NCBI RefSeq assembly: GCF_021012795.1
Contig: NZ_VFYU01000026.1
Span: 62,001 to 126,000, forward strand
Origin: Psychrobacter sp. I-STPA10
Lineage (GTDB): Bacteria; Pseudomonadota; Gammaproteobacteria; Pseudomonadales; Moraxellaceae
Length of the DNA: 64,000 nucleotides
Direction: 5' to 3'
The notes under the pieces are model-generated. The model searched no databases. It saw only the letters and a list, made by a program, of their open reading frames with translations, and was not told where the DNA came from. Each line of letters starts with the position of its first letter. Position 1 is the first letter of the stretch. Below, in pieces: positions 9,311-17,914 of the stretch. A program made the translations under genes and the position numbers.

Positions 9311-10227
9311 GAGATAATATGTATTTAAAACGACTTAAATCAACACTGCTAACCCAGCTCAATGGCAAATGGTATTATCAAGATGAGCTTTACACAGGCA
9401 TTGTTTTTTTTGATAAACCTAATAATCAGTTAGAAGCCTATGAAGTTAGAGAAGGTGAGATTGGTTTACCTTATATCTCACCTTGTCAGATAGGATTACC
9501 TTCACCTATTAGTATTGACTCTACAGGATTTTGTAATGAGGACTTAGATGAATATGGTTGTGGCACGATACCACAACTTTATCAAGGTAAGTTATATCAA
9601 GGTATGTCATATACCTTTGATAAAGGTATCTGCGAAAGAGAAATCTATACCATTGAAAATGGCGAAACAGAAAATCAAATTATGTGGTGGACAAATCCCT
9701 ATGAACCATCCATGTTTGAACTTCGATACGACTATGATCAATCAGGCTTTAATTATTCGAATACCAGTCAAGAATATGTAACTTTTGGGTATGGTAAAAC
9801 TTGTAAAGAAACCAATCAACTTGAGGATATTTCTATCAAGTATATACCAAAAACAAACAGACTAGGTGGATTAACAATCATAGGTAATATTCTTAACTCA
9901 AGAAACTACCTTAACTGTCCAGTTCCTTTGCCAAAAATGTATGAGTTAATAGAGAACTATCGGTATTTTGTATTTGATAAATTTGTATCTCTACGCATTA
10001 GTGAAGATATGATAGACAAGTTATTCTGTATATGGATGACAAATAATAGCTTCAGTCATGTAGAGAAAATTTATATTAGTGGTCTGGACGGTCTCAAGGA
10101 TTTAGATGTTTTTAGTAACACACAATCTTTTAGCTCTCTTAGAGAAGTGTTTCTAGATAAAAAAACATCCTTAGAGCAGATAGAGAGACTTAAAGCCGTT
10201 TTACCCCATATTAATATCGTATATTAA
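9307..10227 (+). CDS. Hypothetical protein (306 aa), duplicated downstream
   Basis: No family recognised. The N-terminal segment NGKWYYQDELYTGIVFF resembles a single MORN-type unit (W/YxxxxxYxG), and the last 60 residues (FSHVEKIYISGLDGLKDLDV, then SFSSLREVFLDKKTSLEQI) have a leucine-rich, repeat-like rhythm. It has no signal peptide. The start could also be the ATG at 9319, which matches the start of the damaged duplicate at 10247. It overlaps the upstream 87-residue gene by four bases. AT-rich relative to the neighbouring operon, consistent with accessory DNA. Confidence 0.6.
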   Translation: MRDNMYLKRLKSTLLTQLNGKWYYQDELYTGIVFFDKPNNQLEAYEVREGEIGLPYISPCQIGLPSPISIDSTGFCNEDLDEYGCGTIPQLYQGKLYQGMSYTFDKGICEREIYTIENGETENQIMWWTNPYEPSMFELRYDYDQSGFNYSNTSQEYVTFGYGKTCKETNQLEDISIKYIPKTNRLGGLTIIGNILNSRNYLNCPVPLPKMYELIENYRYFVFDKFVSLRISEDMIDKLFCIWMTNNSFSHVEKIYISGLDGLKDLDVFSNTQSFSSLREVFLDKKTSLEQIERLKAVLPHINIVY

Positions 10228-10246
10228 TAAAGCTAAGGCATTAACT

Positions 10247-10352
10247 ATGTATAGACTAAAATCTACACTTTTAACTAAAAATAACGACAAATGATATTAC
10301 CAAGATAAATATTACACAGGAATTTTTTTTGATAAATCTAACCAATCAATTA
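10247..10352 (+). pseudogene. Fragment of a duplicate of the 306-aa gene, with a stop
   Basis: Twenty bases after the 306-residue gene, translation from 10247 gives MYRLKSTLLTKNNDK, then TGA at 10292-10294 where the intact copy has tryptophan, then YYQDKYYTGIFFDKSNQ. This matches residues 5-45 of the upstream gene. The similarity ends near 10350, inside the start of the endonuclease V ORF. It is a truncated tandem copy, dead by a Trp-to-stop change and by loss of everything downstream. Confidence 0.8.
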
Positions 10353-10859
10353 ACTTACTTAATACTGGATGTTCATTACCAAGAAGAAAATGGCAAAATA
10401 ATTGCTCATGTAGCTGGCGTTCGCTTTCAAGGCATTGAGCAAAACCAAATATTAGCCGAATACCAAACCACTGTCAGCGATGTTGCCCCTTATGAGTCAG
10501 GGCAGTTTTATAAACGAGAAATGCCATGTCTATTGGCTTTGATTGAGCAAGTTAGCCAGCCTTATGATGTGATTATCATCGACGGTTATGTATGGTTAGA
10601 CGGAGTACAAAAGGCAGGATTAGGCAAATATTTATACGACCATCTCAATGATAAAAAGCCCATCATTGGTATCGCTAAAAATCAATTTTGTGACATCAGT
10701 GATGAGTATGCGGTATGGCGAGGGCGCAGTAAGCACCCGCTTTATGTGACCAGTATTGGTATAGACACCTTACAAGCCAAAGATATGGTGTCAAAGCTGG
10801 CAGGTGAGCATCGCATACCAACGATAGTGACCCATGTGGATAGGTTAGGGCGGAAGTGA
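10329..10859 (+). CDS. Endonuclease V-like protein, short form
   Basis: 176 residues against about 220 for E. coli Nfi. Three blocks match the family: the first acidic strand LILDVHY (D14), YESGQFYKREMPCLLALIE with E64, and DVIIIDGYVWLDGVQKAGLG with D85, followed by IIGIAKNQF. These correspond to the catalytic Asp-Glu-Asp of deoxyinosine-cleaving EndoV (established for the family). No ATG is available: the reading frame opens at a TTG (10329) preceded by AGGA seven bases upstream, and both of these lie in DNA derived from the duplicated fragment of the previous gene. The natural 5' end therefore seems to have been replaced. Whether it is still translated well is unclear. Confidence 0.7.
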   Translation: MINLTNQLTYLILDVHYQEENGKIIAHVAGVRFQGIEQNQILAEYQTTVSDVAPYESGQFYKREMPCLLALIEQVSQPYDVIIIDGYVWLDGVQKAGLGKYLYDHLNDKKPIIGIAKNQFCDISDEYAVWRGRSKHPLYVTSIGIDTLQAKDMVSKLAGEHRIPTIVTHVDRLGRK

Positions 10860-10945
10860 GTTTAGAGTTTAAAAAGGTAAGTTGTCAGTCATTTAAAGTT
10901 TGATGACAACTTATATTTGGGGGATTTGGGATAAGAGGTTTCAAG

Positions 10946-11007
10946 ATTTTAGCCTAAAGAGTAGCAAAAGTTATGAATTATAAGCCTTTGCAGATTTAGG
11001 CTAAAAT
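10946..11007. repeat. 13-bp perfect inverted repeat, 36-base loop
   Basis: ATTTTAGCCTAAA at 10946-10958 is exactly complementary to TTTAGGCTAAAAT at 10995-11007. It lies between two convergent genes (endonuclease V-like and HdeD). No T-run of note follows, so it may be a small mobile-element end pair rather than a terminator. The rest of 10860-11122 shows nothing. Confidence 0.5.
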
Positions 11008-11122
11008 TTGGATAACACATAACGCAGATATAATTTAATAGAATATTTTAGTAATTAGTCTACTTTAAAATTAATGAATGATAATAACTCTTACCCCAAA
11101 GGTTAATACAGCAATAAATAAA

Positions 11123-11629
11123 TTATGTATCCTGATGACGAGAAAAACTAATAAATGTTATACCGTTCATCACCAGTTCAACGGCTAATAAAATGCCCAA
11201 TATACTGGTAGCAGATTGTGGGAAATCACTAAAAATTAGACAAGCCAATAAAATAGAAATCAGACCAGAGACTAAGGCAGGAATAAATAATGGCGTACCT
11301 CGCAGATGAAATGAAGTAAAGATTTTTACTGCTCCAGAAAGTAAGAATAAAATAGCAACAACCAATGTTAGTGTGACTACCCCTTGTAATGGATCTTGTA
11401 ATAGCTCGATACCAATGAGTATCCCAATGATGCCACTAACTACTGCCAATAGTTTACTGGTTGCCCCCTTGGCGCTAAATAAGGAAATAACTTGTATCAC
11501 ACCAATGAGTAAAAAGAACCATCCTGCCATAATTTCGACAGCCATCGAAGCACTCAAAGGGTTAATAAAGGCAAAGATACCACCAAGGATGCTAAGAATA
11601 CCAATAATAAGCCAGACTGTTTTATTCAT
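11123..11629 (-). CDS. HdeD/DUF308-family inner-membrane protein
   Basis: 168 residues with about six hydrophobic helices, starting MNKTVWLIIGILSILGGIFAFINPL. The repeated pattern 'GGxFAFxNP', 'GWFFLLIGVIQVI' and 'LVSGLISILLACLIF' is that of the HdeD family (DUF308), small membrane proteins linked to acid resistance in enterics but of uncertain role elsewhere. AAGGAGT precedes the ATG. It is a single gene facing the endonuclease V-like gene. Confidence 0.8.
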   Translation of the reverse strand: MNKTVWLIIGILSILGGIFAFINPLSASMAVEIMAGWFFLLIGVIQVISLFSAKGATSKLLAVVSGIIGILIGIELLQDPLQGVVTLTLVVAILFLLSGAVKIFTSFHLRGTPLFIPALVSGLISILLACLIFSDFPQSATSILGILLAVELVMNGITFISFSRHQDT

Positions 11630-11806
11630 AATGACTCCTTAATTTTTGTTGATTTATTTGTAAGCTTGTCTTTAATTTAGTCGTAAATTTATTTAAGTTT
11701 TATTTAGTAGAGTTTATTATTATATATGCTATTAATTTAACTCTCTATACTTAATTTATAATTACACATTGATAATAGAGTTTTTATGCTACTGAAAAGT
11801 AGATGG

Positions 11807-11913
11807 TATAGTCAAATCAATATAAAATAAAACTGTTATGTTGTCAGCCTCACTCGCAGTATGACTTGTATACCTTCCTTCGGATTCCTCATATCAGTAT
11901 TATCTTGAATATA
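11807..11913. repeat. Degenerate TATAGTC-family element in the 11630-12073 gap
   Basis: Starts TATAGTCAAATCAATA and contains the family's internal words (CTCACTCGCAGTATGACTTG, TATACCTTC) in the same order as the copy at 35061-35179, ending TTATCTTGAATATA, where the last inverted repeat has lost the GAC. It is an old copy. The remainder of the gap upstream of hsdR is AT-rich with only a possible TATGAT -10 box near 12031. Confidence 0.65.
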
Positions 11914-12073
11914 CCAAAAAATGTGGTTATAGCCAAAGTGGATTTTATATTTGAGGTTATAAAGACACAAATTTAAAGCAACACGCTAAGTTTTAGATAA
12001 ATGACATGATTTGTTGTATACCCATTTGCTATGATAAAACAAATTTTAGCAATGAATAAATAGGGAATAATAA

Positions 12074-15000
12074 ATGAGCAATACAACAATATCGAACTCA
12101 TCAGCAAACCCCACAGCCCCCAGTAACCACACACAACAATACCCCAGCAATTTTGACTTTTTAGCAGAGCATGACCCCATATTTTTACAGCTTGCCAGCA
12201 ATGCAGAGCGGGTATTTTATAGTGACCCCAATACCACCTTAATTAAGCTACGACAGCTTGGTGAGGCGTTGGCACAAGGCTTGGCGGTACGCACTGGGGT
12301 AGATTTTGATGCTGATACCAAACAGGTAGATTTGCTTAATCGCTTGCAACGTGAGCTAAATCTTGACCGTAATATCATTGATATTTTCCATAAGCTAAGA
12401 CAGCAGGGCAATGTGGCGACGCATCAGTTCCAGACCAATCATGGCGAGGCATCAAAGGCGTTAAAGATGGCACGTATGCTGTGTGTTTGGTATCACCAAA
12501 ACTTTGGTAAAGCAGGCAGTAAATTTAAGCCAGAACCCTTTAAAAATCTACCTGACCCCAGTGAGGATTTGCAAAAGCTACAACAGCAGATTTCGCAGTT
12601 ATCCTCACAGCTTGATGCCACCGCCACACAGGTTGATAGTCATAAGCAGATAGCTAAATTACAAGAAAAAGAAAAACTTGAATATCAACAGCTTGCAGAG
12701 ATGATGGACGAGGAGGCTCGGCAGTTAGCAGAGCAGAATAAACAGCAAGAGCAGTTATTACTTGCTGAGCGTGAGCGTTTTGAGGCACAGATTGCCAGTC
12801 TAAAAGCACAGTTGGCAGAGCAACCACAGACAGCAAGTGATGATGCGACAACACAGATAAAACGACGGTTAACGGTATTTATACCTACTGAGGAAGACGC
12901 GCGGTTGTTGATTGATGAGCAACTACGCCTTGCAGGTTGGGAGGCAGACAGTCAGCTTATGACCCAAACAGCAGGTACATTGCCTGAGGTGGGAAAAAAT
13001 AAAGCCATTGCTGAATGGCGGACGGCAAATGGTCGGGCAGATTATGTGCTATTTATGGGGCTAACCCCGATTGCGGTGATTGAGGCAAAGCGAGAAAATA
13101 TTAATGTGGCAGGCAGGATTGGACAAGCAGAGCGTTACGCTCAAGGCTTGGCGGTCACTGAGCCAATGCAAGGGGCATGGCTATTGACCGGTCAGGGCAT
13201 GCCGTGGTGCGAGTATCAGCAAACTTATTATGTGCCGTTTGTCTTTTCATGTAATGGTCGCTCGTATGTGGAGCAATTAAAAGAAAAGTCAGGCATTTGG
13301 TTTCGTGATGTGCGTCATGGTAGCAATACCAAACGTGCGTTACAGCAGTTTTATAGTCCTGAGGGTTTGCTTGATGTATTGACACGGGATATTGCTCAAG
13401 CTGAGGATAAATTACAACAAGAGCCGTTCGGCTATTTAAATTTGCGTGATTATCAAGTTAAGGCAATCAAGGCAGTAGAGCAGAGATTGGCGCAAGGTCA
13501 GCGTGATTGTTTGCTGGCAATGGCAACAGGAACGGGCAAAACTCGTACCATTATCGGGCTGATTTATCGCTTTTTAAAAACTGAACGCTTTAAGCAAATT
13601 TTGTTTTTGGTGGATAGGACTGCTTTGGGTAATCAAGCCTTTGATAGTATGCAAGAGATGACCCTTGAGCAAAATCAGACGTTAAGCAAGATTTATAACA
13701 TTGCTGAGCTGGGCGATATGCAAGTTGAGGCTGAAACCCGAGTACAAGTGGCAACTGTACAGGCGATGGTCAGACGCATTTTTGATAATGATGATGTGCA
13801 GGATATTCCTACCATTGACCAGTATGATTGTATCATCATTGATGAGGCACACCGAGGCTATACCCTTGACCAAGAGATGAGCGAGGGTGAATTGTTATTT
13901 CGAGATACCAGTCAGTATTTATCCAGTTATCGGCGGGTATTGCAATACTTTGATGCAGTAAAAATTGGCTTAACTGCCACGCCTGCCAAGCACACAGTAG
14001 AAATATTTGGCAGACCTGTTTATGTTTATTCGTATCCTGAGGCAGTGGCGGACGATTGGTTGATTGATTATGAGCCACCCATTCGCTATACCACTTTACT
14101 ATCCAAAAATGGAATCCATTTAGACAAGGGTGAACAGGTATCGGTGCTAGACAGTCACTCGGGAGAAGTGGACATCACTGAGCTTGAAGATGAGTTAAAT
14201 TTTGAGGTAGCACAGTTTAACCGCAGTGTGGTCACAGAAAGTTTTAATCGGGTGATTTGTGAGCAGTTGGTACAAGAGATTGACCCCAATGGCAATGAAA
14301 AAACACTGATATTTTGTGCCACCGACCTACATGCTGATATGGTCAAACGCTTGTTAGATGATGCTTTTTCGGCGTTTTATGGTAATGAGTATAATGAGGT
14401 GGCGGTACGCAAAATCACTGGGGCAAGTGATAAAGTTGACCAGCTTATCAGTCGCTTTAAAAACGAAAAATATCCCAGTATTGCCATTACAGTGGATTTG
14501 TTAACCACAGGTATTGATGTCCCTGCCATCTGTCATTTGGTGTTTTTACGGCGGGTAAAATCACGTATTTTATTCCAGCAAATGATGGGGCGGGCGACCA
14601 GACGTTGTGATGACATTGGCAAGACCGTCTTTAAGGTTTATGACCCAGTCGATATCTTTGCCTCTTTAGAACAAGTGAACACCATGAAGCCATTGGTAAA
14701 AAATCCAAATATTACCATTGAGCAGTTGGTACAGGATTTGTTGGCAGTTAATACGGATACCCTTAATGAGCTTGCCAGCAATGACCCTGTATTATCACAA
14801 GTTAGTGAGCCATTAACAGCTTATCAAGTTGATGAAACTGAAAACAGTTCTGGAAACAGTGATAATGGTAGCTTTGATAACAGCCATGAAGTTAACTATC
14901 TTGGGCAAAGTCAGCAAGATATCATTGATACACATAGCCAAGTGGTGCTTGACCAACTTAGCCAAAAACTCATGCGAGTATTGCGTAAAGCAGTGAAAAA

Positions 15001-15751
15001 AGCTGAGCGTAATCCTGAGCTAAAAGTCAAACTTGATGAGCTAGAGGCAAGCTGGCAAGTCCCCCCTGAAAAACTCCATCAACTACTGCACCAAGGTGGG
15101 GTGAAAAAAGCTCAAGAATTTTTGCAGACTCATGCCAATTTATTGACCGATTTGGCTGAAATAAAGCACATTGCTGGATCAGATTATATGCCTGTGATTT
15201 ATGAGGGGGAAGATGAATTTATCAGCCGTGAGCAGAGCTTTGGTCAGCACCAACGCCCAGAGGACTATTTAGAGAGCTTTGAGCAGTTTATTAAGACCCA
15301 ACTAAATGAGTCCATAGCGTTAACCGTAGTTGCTACCAGACCTGCTGAGATGACCCGAGAAACACTGAAAGAAGTTAAGCTATTACTTGATGAGAAAGGC
15401 TATAGTGAGGCACATCTGCAAACGGCATGGCGTAACAAAACCAATAAAGACATTGCTGCCAGTATTGTTGGGCATATTCGCCGTGCAGCATTGGGTGAGC
15501 CATTGATACCTTTTGCCCAGCGTGTCGATAATGCCATGACTCAGATTTATCAAAGTCAAGACTGGACACCACTACAACGCAAATGGCTTGAGCGTCTGGC
15601 AAAACAGCTACAGCATGAAACCATCGTTGACCGTCAGTTTGTTAACCAGCGTTTTGCAGCAGATGGTGGGGCAAAATGGCTGGATAAAATCCTACAAGAG
15701 CAGTTAGACGAGGTATTGGCACAGGTCAATGAGCAGTTGTGGCAGGCGTGA
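12074..15751 (+). CDS. hsdR: Type I restriction enzyme, R (motor/nuclease) subunit
   Basis: 1225 residues. Domains in order: an N-terminal helical region typical of DUF4145 (about 15-150); a Gln/Glu-rich coiled coil (about 165-250); a PD-(D/E)XK nuclease with GRADYVLFMGLTPIAVIEAKR near residues 320-340; a superfamily 2 translocase with Walker A ATGTGKT near 485 and DEAHRG near 588; the helicase VI-type segment QQMMGRATRRCD near 835; and a C-terminal helical domain that docks on the methylase. It cuts unmodified DNA after ATP-driven translocation when assembled with HsdM and HsdS. First gene of the locus; hsdM and hsdS are 2.2 kb downstream, separated by the rloA/rloB insertion. Confidence 0.95.
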   Translation: MSNTTISNSSANPTAPSNHTQQYPSNFDFLAEHDPIFLQLASNAERVFYSDPNTTLIKLRQLGEALAQGLAVRTGVDFDADTKQVDLLNRLQRELNLDRNIIDIFHKLRQQGNVATHQFQTNHGEASKALKMARMLCVWYHQNFGKAGSKFKPEPFKNLPDPSEDLQKLQQQISQLSSQLDATATQVDSHKQIAKLQEKEKLEYQQLAEMMDEEARQLAEQNKQQEQLLLAERERFEAQIASLKAQLAEQPQTASDDATTQIKRRLTVFIPTEEDARLLIDEQLRLAGWEADSQLMTQTAGTLPEVGKNKAIAEWRTANGRADYVLFMGLTPIAVIEAKRENINVAGRIGQAERYAQGLAVTEPMQGAWLLTGQGMPWCEYQQTYYVPFVFSCNGRSYVEQLKEKSGIWFRDVRHGSNTKRALQQFYSPEGLLDVLTRDIAQAEDKLQQEPFGYLNLRDYQVKAIKAVEQRLAQGQRDCLLAMATGTGKTRTIIGLIYRFLKTERFKQILFLVDRTALGNQAFDSMQEMTLEQNQTLSKIYNIAELGDMQVEAETRVQVATVQAMVRRIFDNDDVQDIPTIDQYDCIIIDEAHRGYTLDQEMSEGELLFRDTSQYLSSYRRVLQYFDAVKIGLTATPAKHTVEIFGRPVYVYSYPEAVADDWLIDYEPPIRYTTLLSKNGIHLDKGEQVSVLDSHSGEVDITELEDELNFEVAQFNRSVVTESFNRVICEQLVQEIDPNGNEKTLIFCATDLHADMVKRLLDDAFSAFYGNEYNEVAVRKITGASDKVDQLISRFKNEKYPSIAITVDLLTTGIDVPAICHLVFLRRVKSRILFQQMMGRATRRCDDIGKTVFKVYDPVDIFASLEQVNTMKPLVKNPNITIEQLVQDLLAVNTDTLNELASNDPVLSQVSEPLTAYQVDETENSSGNSDNGSFDNSHEVNYLGQSQQDIIDTHSQVVLDQLSQKLMRVLRKAVKKAERNPELKVKLDELEASWQVPPEKLHQLLHQGGVKKAQEFLQTHANLLTDLAEIKHIAGSDYMPVIYEGEDEFISREQSFGQHQRPEDYLESFEQFIKTQLNESIALTVVATRPAEMTRETLKEVKLLLDEKGYSEAHLQTAWRNKTNKDIAASIVGHIRRAALGEPLIPFAQRVDNAMTQIYQSQDWTPLQRKWLERLAKQLQHETIVDRQFVNQRFAADGGAKWLDKILQEQLDEVLAQVNEQLWQA

Positions 15752-15872
15752 TGGTAAGCAATAAGACAGATAAATAAAGGGTGGAACGAAAAAACCAATA
15801 GCCAAAATAGAGACGATAAGTTATGCTGTACTCATCTAAAAGTCACAAAAATTTGATGGAAGACATGATTCT

Positions 15873-17189
15873 ATGCTGACTTATATTCGCTTTGATAATT
15901 TCTACTCATTCTATGAGCAGGCAGAATTCTCTATGCTATTGGGCAAACAGCCGACCAAGTCGGACTATGACATTTATGTCGATACCGCTCAAGATAACTT
16001 ACGACTAAATAAAGTTACTGCCATACTTGGAGCAAATGGCTCAGGTAAAACGCAATTATTAAAAGCGATTGCTTTTTTACGTTGGTTTATGGTTCACTCA
16101 GCATACTTGGCAGATGATAAGAGTGTTCCTTTTGATACTTTTAAAAACCATGAATATTTGCCATCAAATTTTGAAATAGGATTTCTATTAAAAAATGCAC
16201 AAGATATTTATGATGAATATCGTTATGAGCTAACCATAGAAAATAATATAGTGACTTATGAAGCACTGTATAAAAAAACTAGCCGTTTATTTAGTTATAT
16301 TTTTGTACGTGAATATGATAATGTTAAAGAAGTAATGACCTATAAATATCGTGATTTTATTCCACCATCGCTGGCTGATGATGCGCCTAGAAATGGTTCA
16401 TTAATCAGTTATGCCAATATATTAGATGACCCTACGGCTGATGCTATCGTAGTTATGCTTACTCAGTATCTAACCAATGTTATAGAAATGGGGCGAAATA
16501 ATAAGATTAGCAGCTCTATCACTCAAGTCGCTGAAATATTTAATAAAAATAAAGAGCTAAAAAAACTGGCAGAAAAACTATTATGCGAGTTTGATACAGG
16601 TATCAATCAGATTAACGTTAAAAAAGTGAATTTTTTTAATGAAGATATAGTCAATTCAAGATAATACTGTTACAAGGAAAACGAGCGAAGGTGTACAAGT
16701 AGTACTGCGAGCGAGTTTGACGACGTAACAGTTTTGTATTGAGCCGACTATACCAAACAGCATAAAGAAGTGTTGATGCCGTTTTCCATTCATCGTTATG
16801 AAGATACCGAGTTTGAATTAAGTTTTTTTGAAGAGTCTAATGGTACACAATCTGCCTATGCTTTATTAGGCTTGCTATTGCCTGCCTTACAGACAGGTGG
16901 CGTTGCCATTATTGACGAATTAGACAATGATTTGCACCCGCATTTACTACCCGTTATCATTGATTTATTCCGCTCACAGCATAGCAACCCACACAATGCC
17001 CAGCTTATCTTTAGCTGCCATACGCCTGAAGTATTTAACCTACTGCACAAACATCAAATTTATTTGGTTGAAAAATATCAACAAAAATCAGAGGCTTGGC
17101 GACTTGATGATGTAGAAGGGGTGCGTAATGATGACAACCTTTATGCCAAATATATGGCAGGAGCATTTGACGCTGTTCCCAATGTATAA
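15873..17189 (+). pseudogene. RloA/AbiLi-like AAA ATPase, split by a MITE
   Basis: Two adjacent open segments are halves of one AAA15/21-type ATPase. The first (15873-16664) has Walker A AILGANGSGKTQLLKAI near residue 55. The second (to 17189) has Walker B GGVAIIDELDNDLHPHLLP and the switch text FSCHTPEVFNLL. Between them a 103-bp element has inserted at a TA. Taking out the element plus one TA copy joins NED to TKQHKEVLMPFSIH in frame, giving a protein of about 400 residues. The insertion adds in-frame TAA and TGA stops. ATPases of this class pair with RloB, encoded next, as in the RloA/RloB genes of Campylobacter type I loci and the AbiL and PARIS anti-phage systems. The gene is most likely inactive as it stands. 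Confidence 0.88.
16646..16752. mobile_element. TATAGTC-family MITE inserted in rloA
   Basis: Begins TATAGTCAATTCAAG and ends with GAGCCGACTATA. The terminal TATAGTC and GACTATA are inverted repeats, and the outermost TA at each end acts as a target duplication; the excisable unit is 105 bp. Inner subterminal repeats (ACTGTTAC and GTAACAGT) are also inverted. Related copies are at 27242, 29588, 35061 and, decayed, 11807. TA target sites fit elements moved by IS630/Tc1-mariner-type transposases; none is encoded in this window. Confidence 0.9.
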
Positions 17190-17253
17190 TTTCCTTTTTG
17201 TGTGACCTCCCTTTGGCTTTGATATAGTTTTGATTTTGATATAGTAAAATGAT

Positions 17254-17796
17254 ATGGCAAAAAGACACAGTAACCAACGAAACCGACAGCATAAGCGACA
17301 TATTAAAAAGACGACATTAATCATTGTCGGTGAAGGGGAGCATGACAAAGCGTTTTTGACCCATATGAAAAATCTATATGACCATCGTCAGTCGGGACAA
17401 AAGGTGAAAATTGATTTTTCTAGTGGTGGCTCACCCTATGACATCATCAAAGATACTGTTAAAAAGACCAGTCATGCAGACTATGATCGTAGATATATTT
17501 TAATGGATGATGATATTGATATTAGACAACAAGACCGCCAGCTTGCCAAAGAGCAGAAAAGAACCATTTTATTATCACAGCCGTTATGTTTGGAAGGAAT
17601 GTTGCTAGATATTTTAAAGCAAAATATTCCTGATAGCGCACAGCGGTGCAAAAAAGTATTGCACCCACAGCTAGATGGTAAACCAACCGAGCCAAGCAGT
17701 TATGCCAGCTTATTTGACCAGCCTATTCTGGATAGTAGTGATAAAGCAACGATTGTAACTTTGCGGACTGTATTACAAAATAGCCCCCAACTTTAG
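17254..17796 (+). CDS. RloB/AbiLii-like TOPRIM-fold protein
   Basis: 180 residues, the usual size for RloB. A very basic N terminus (AKRHSNQRNRQHKRHIKKTT) leads into a beta-strand and an acidic motif, TLIIVGEGEHDKAF, then later YILMDDDIDI; the E...DxD arrangement is that of TOPRIM nucleases. In RloA/RloB-type systems, including AbiL and PARIS, the TOPRIM partner is the effector released or activated by the ATPase. The ORF is intact even though its upstream partner is broken. No strong ribosome site is visible; translation might have depended on rloA. It is flanked by hsdR/rloA and hsdM in the same direction. Effector function is inferred from the family. Confidence 0.78.
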   Translation: MAKRHSNQRNRQHKRHIKKTTLIIVGEGEHDKAFLTHMKNLYDHRQSGQKVKIDFSSGGSPYDIIKDTVKKTSHADYDRRYILMDDDIDIRQQDRQLAKEQKRTILLSQPLCLEGMLLDILKQNIPDSAQRCKKVLHPQLDGKPTEPSSYASLFDQPILDSSDKATIVTLRTVLQNSPQL

Positions 17797-17914
17797 CGAC
17801 AACCAATATCCACAATCACAACTATTCTAACTTCTATAGTCATATAAACTTGCGACAAGTTTTGTATTGATTTAACCATATATTCAACTGCAAATTTAAA
17901 CCCTAGGAAACCCC

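Noticed and set aside
16770..17189. Separate small ATPase gene starting at a GTG
   Set aside because: It lacks Walker A and joins perfectly with the upstream half when the MITE is removed; it is the broken C-terminal part of rloA.
17839..17880. Another TATAGTC element between rloB and hsdM
   Set aside because: Only a TATAGTC word and a TTTTGTATTGATTT phrase occur; no inverted second end or internal words were found.
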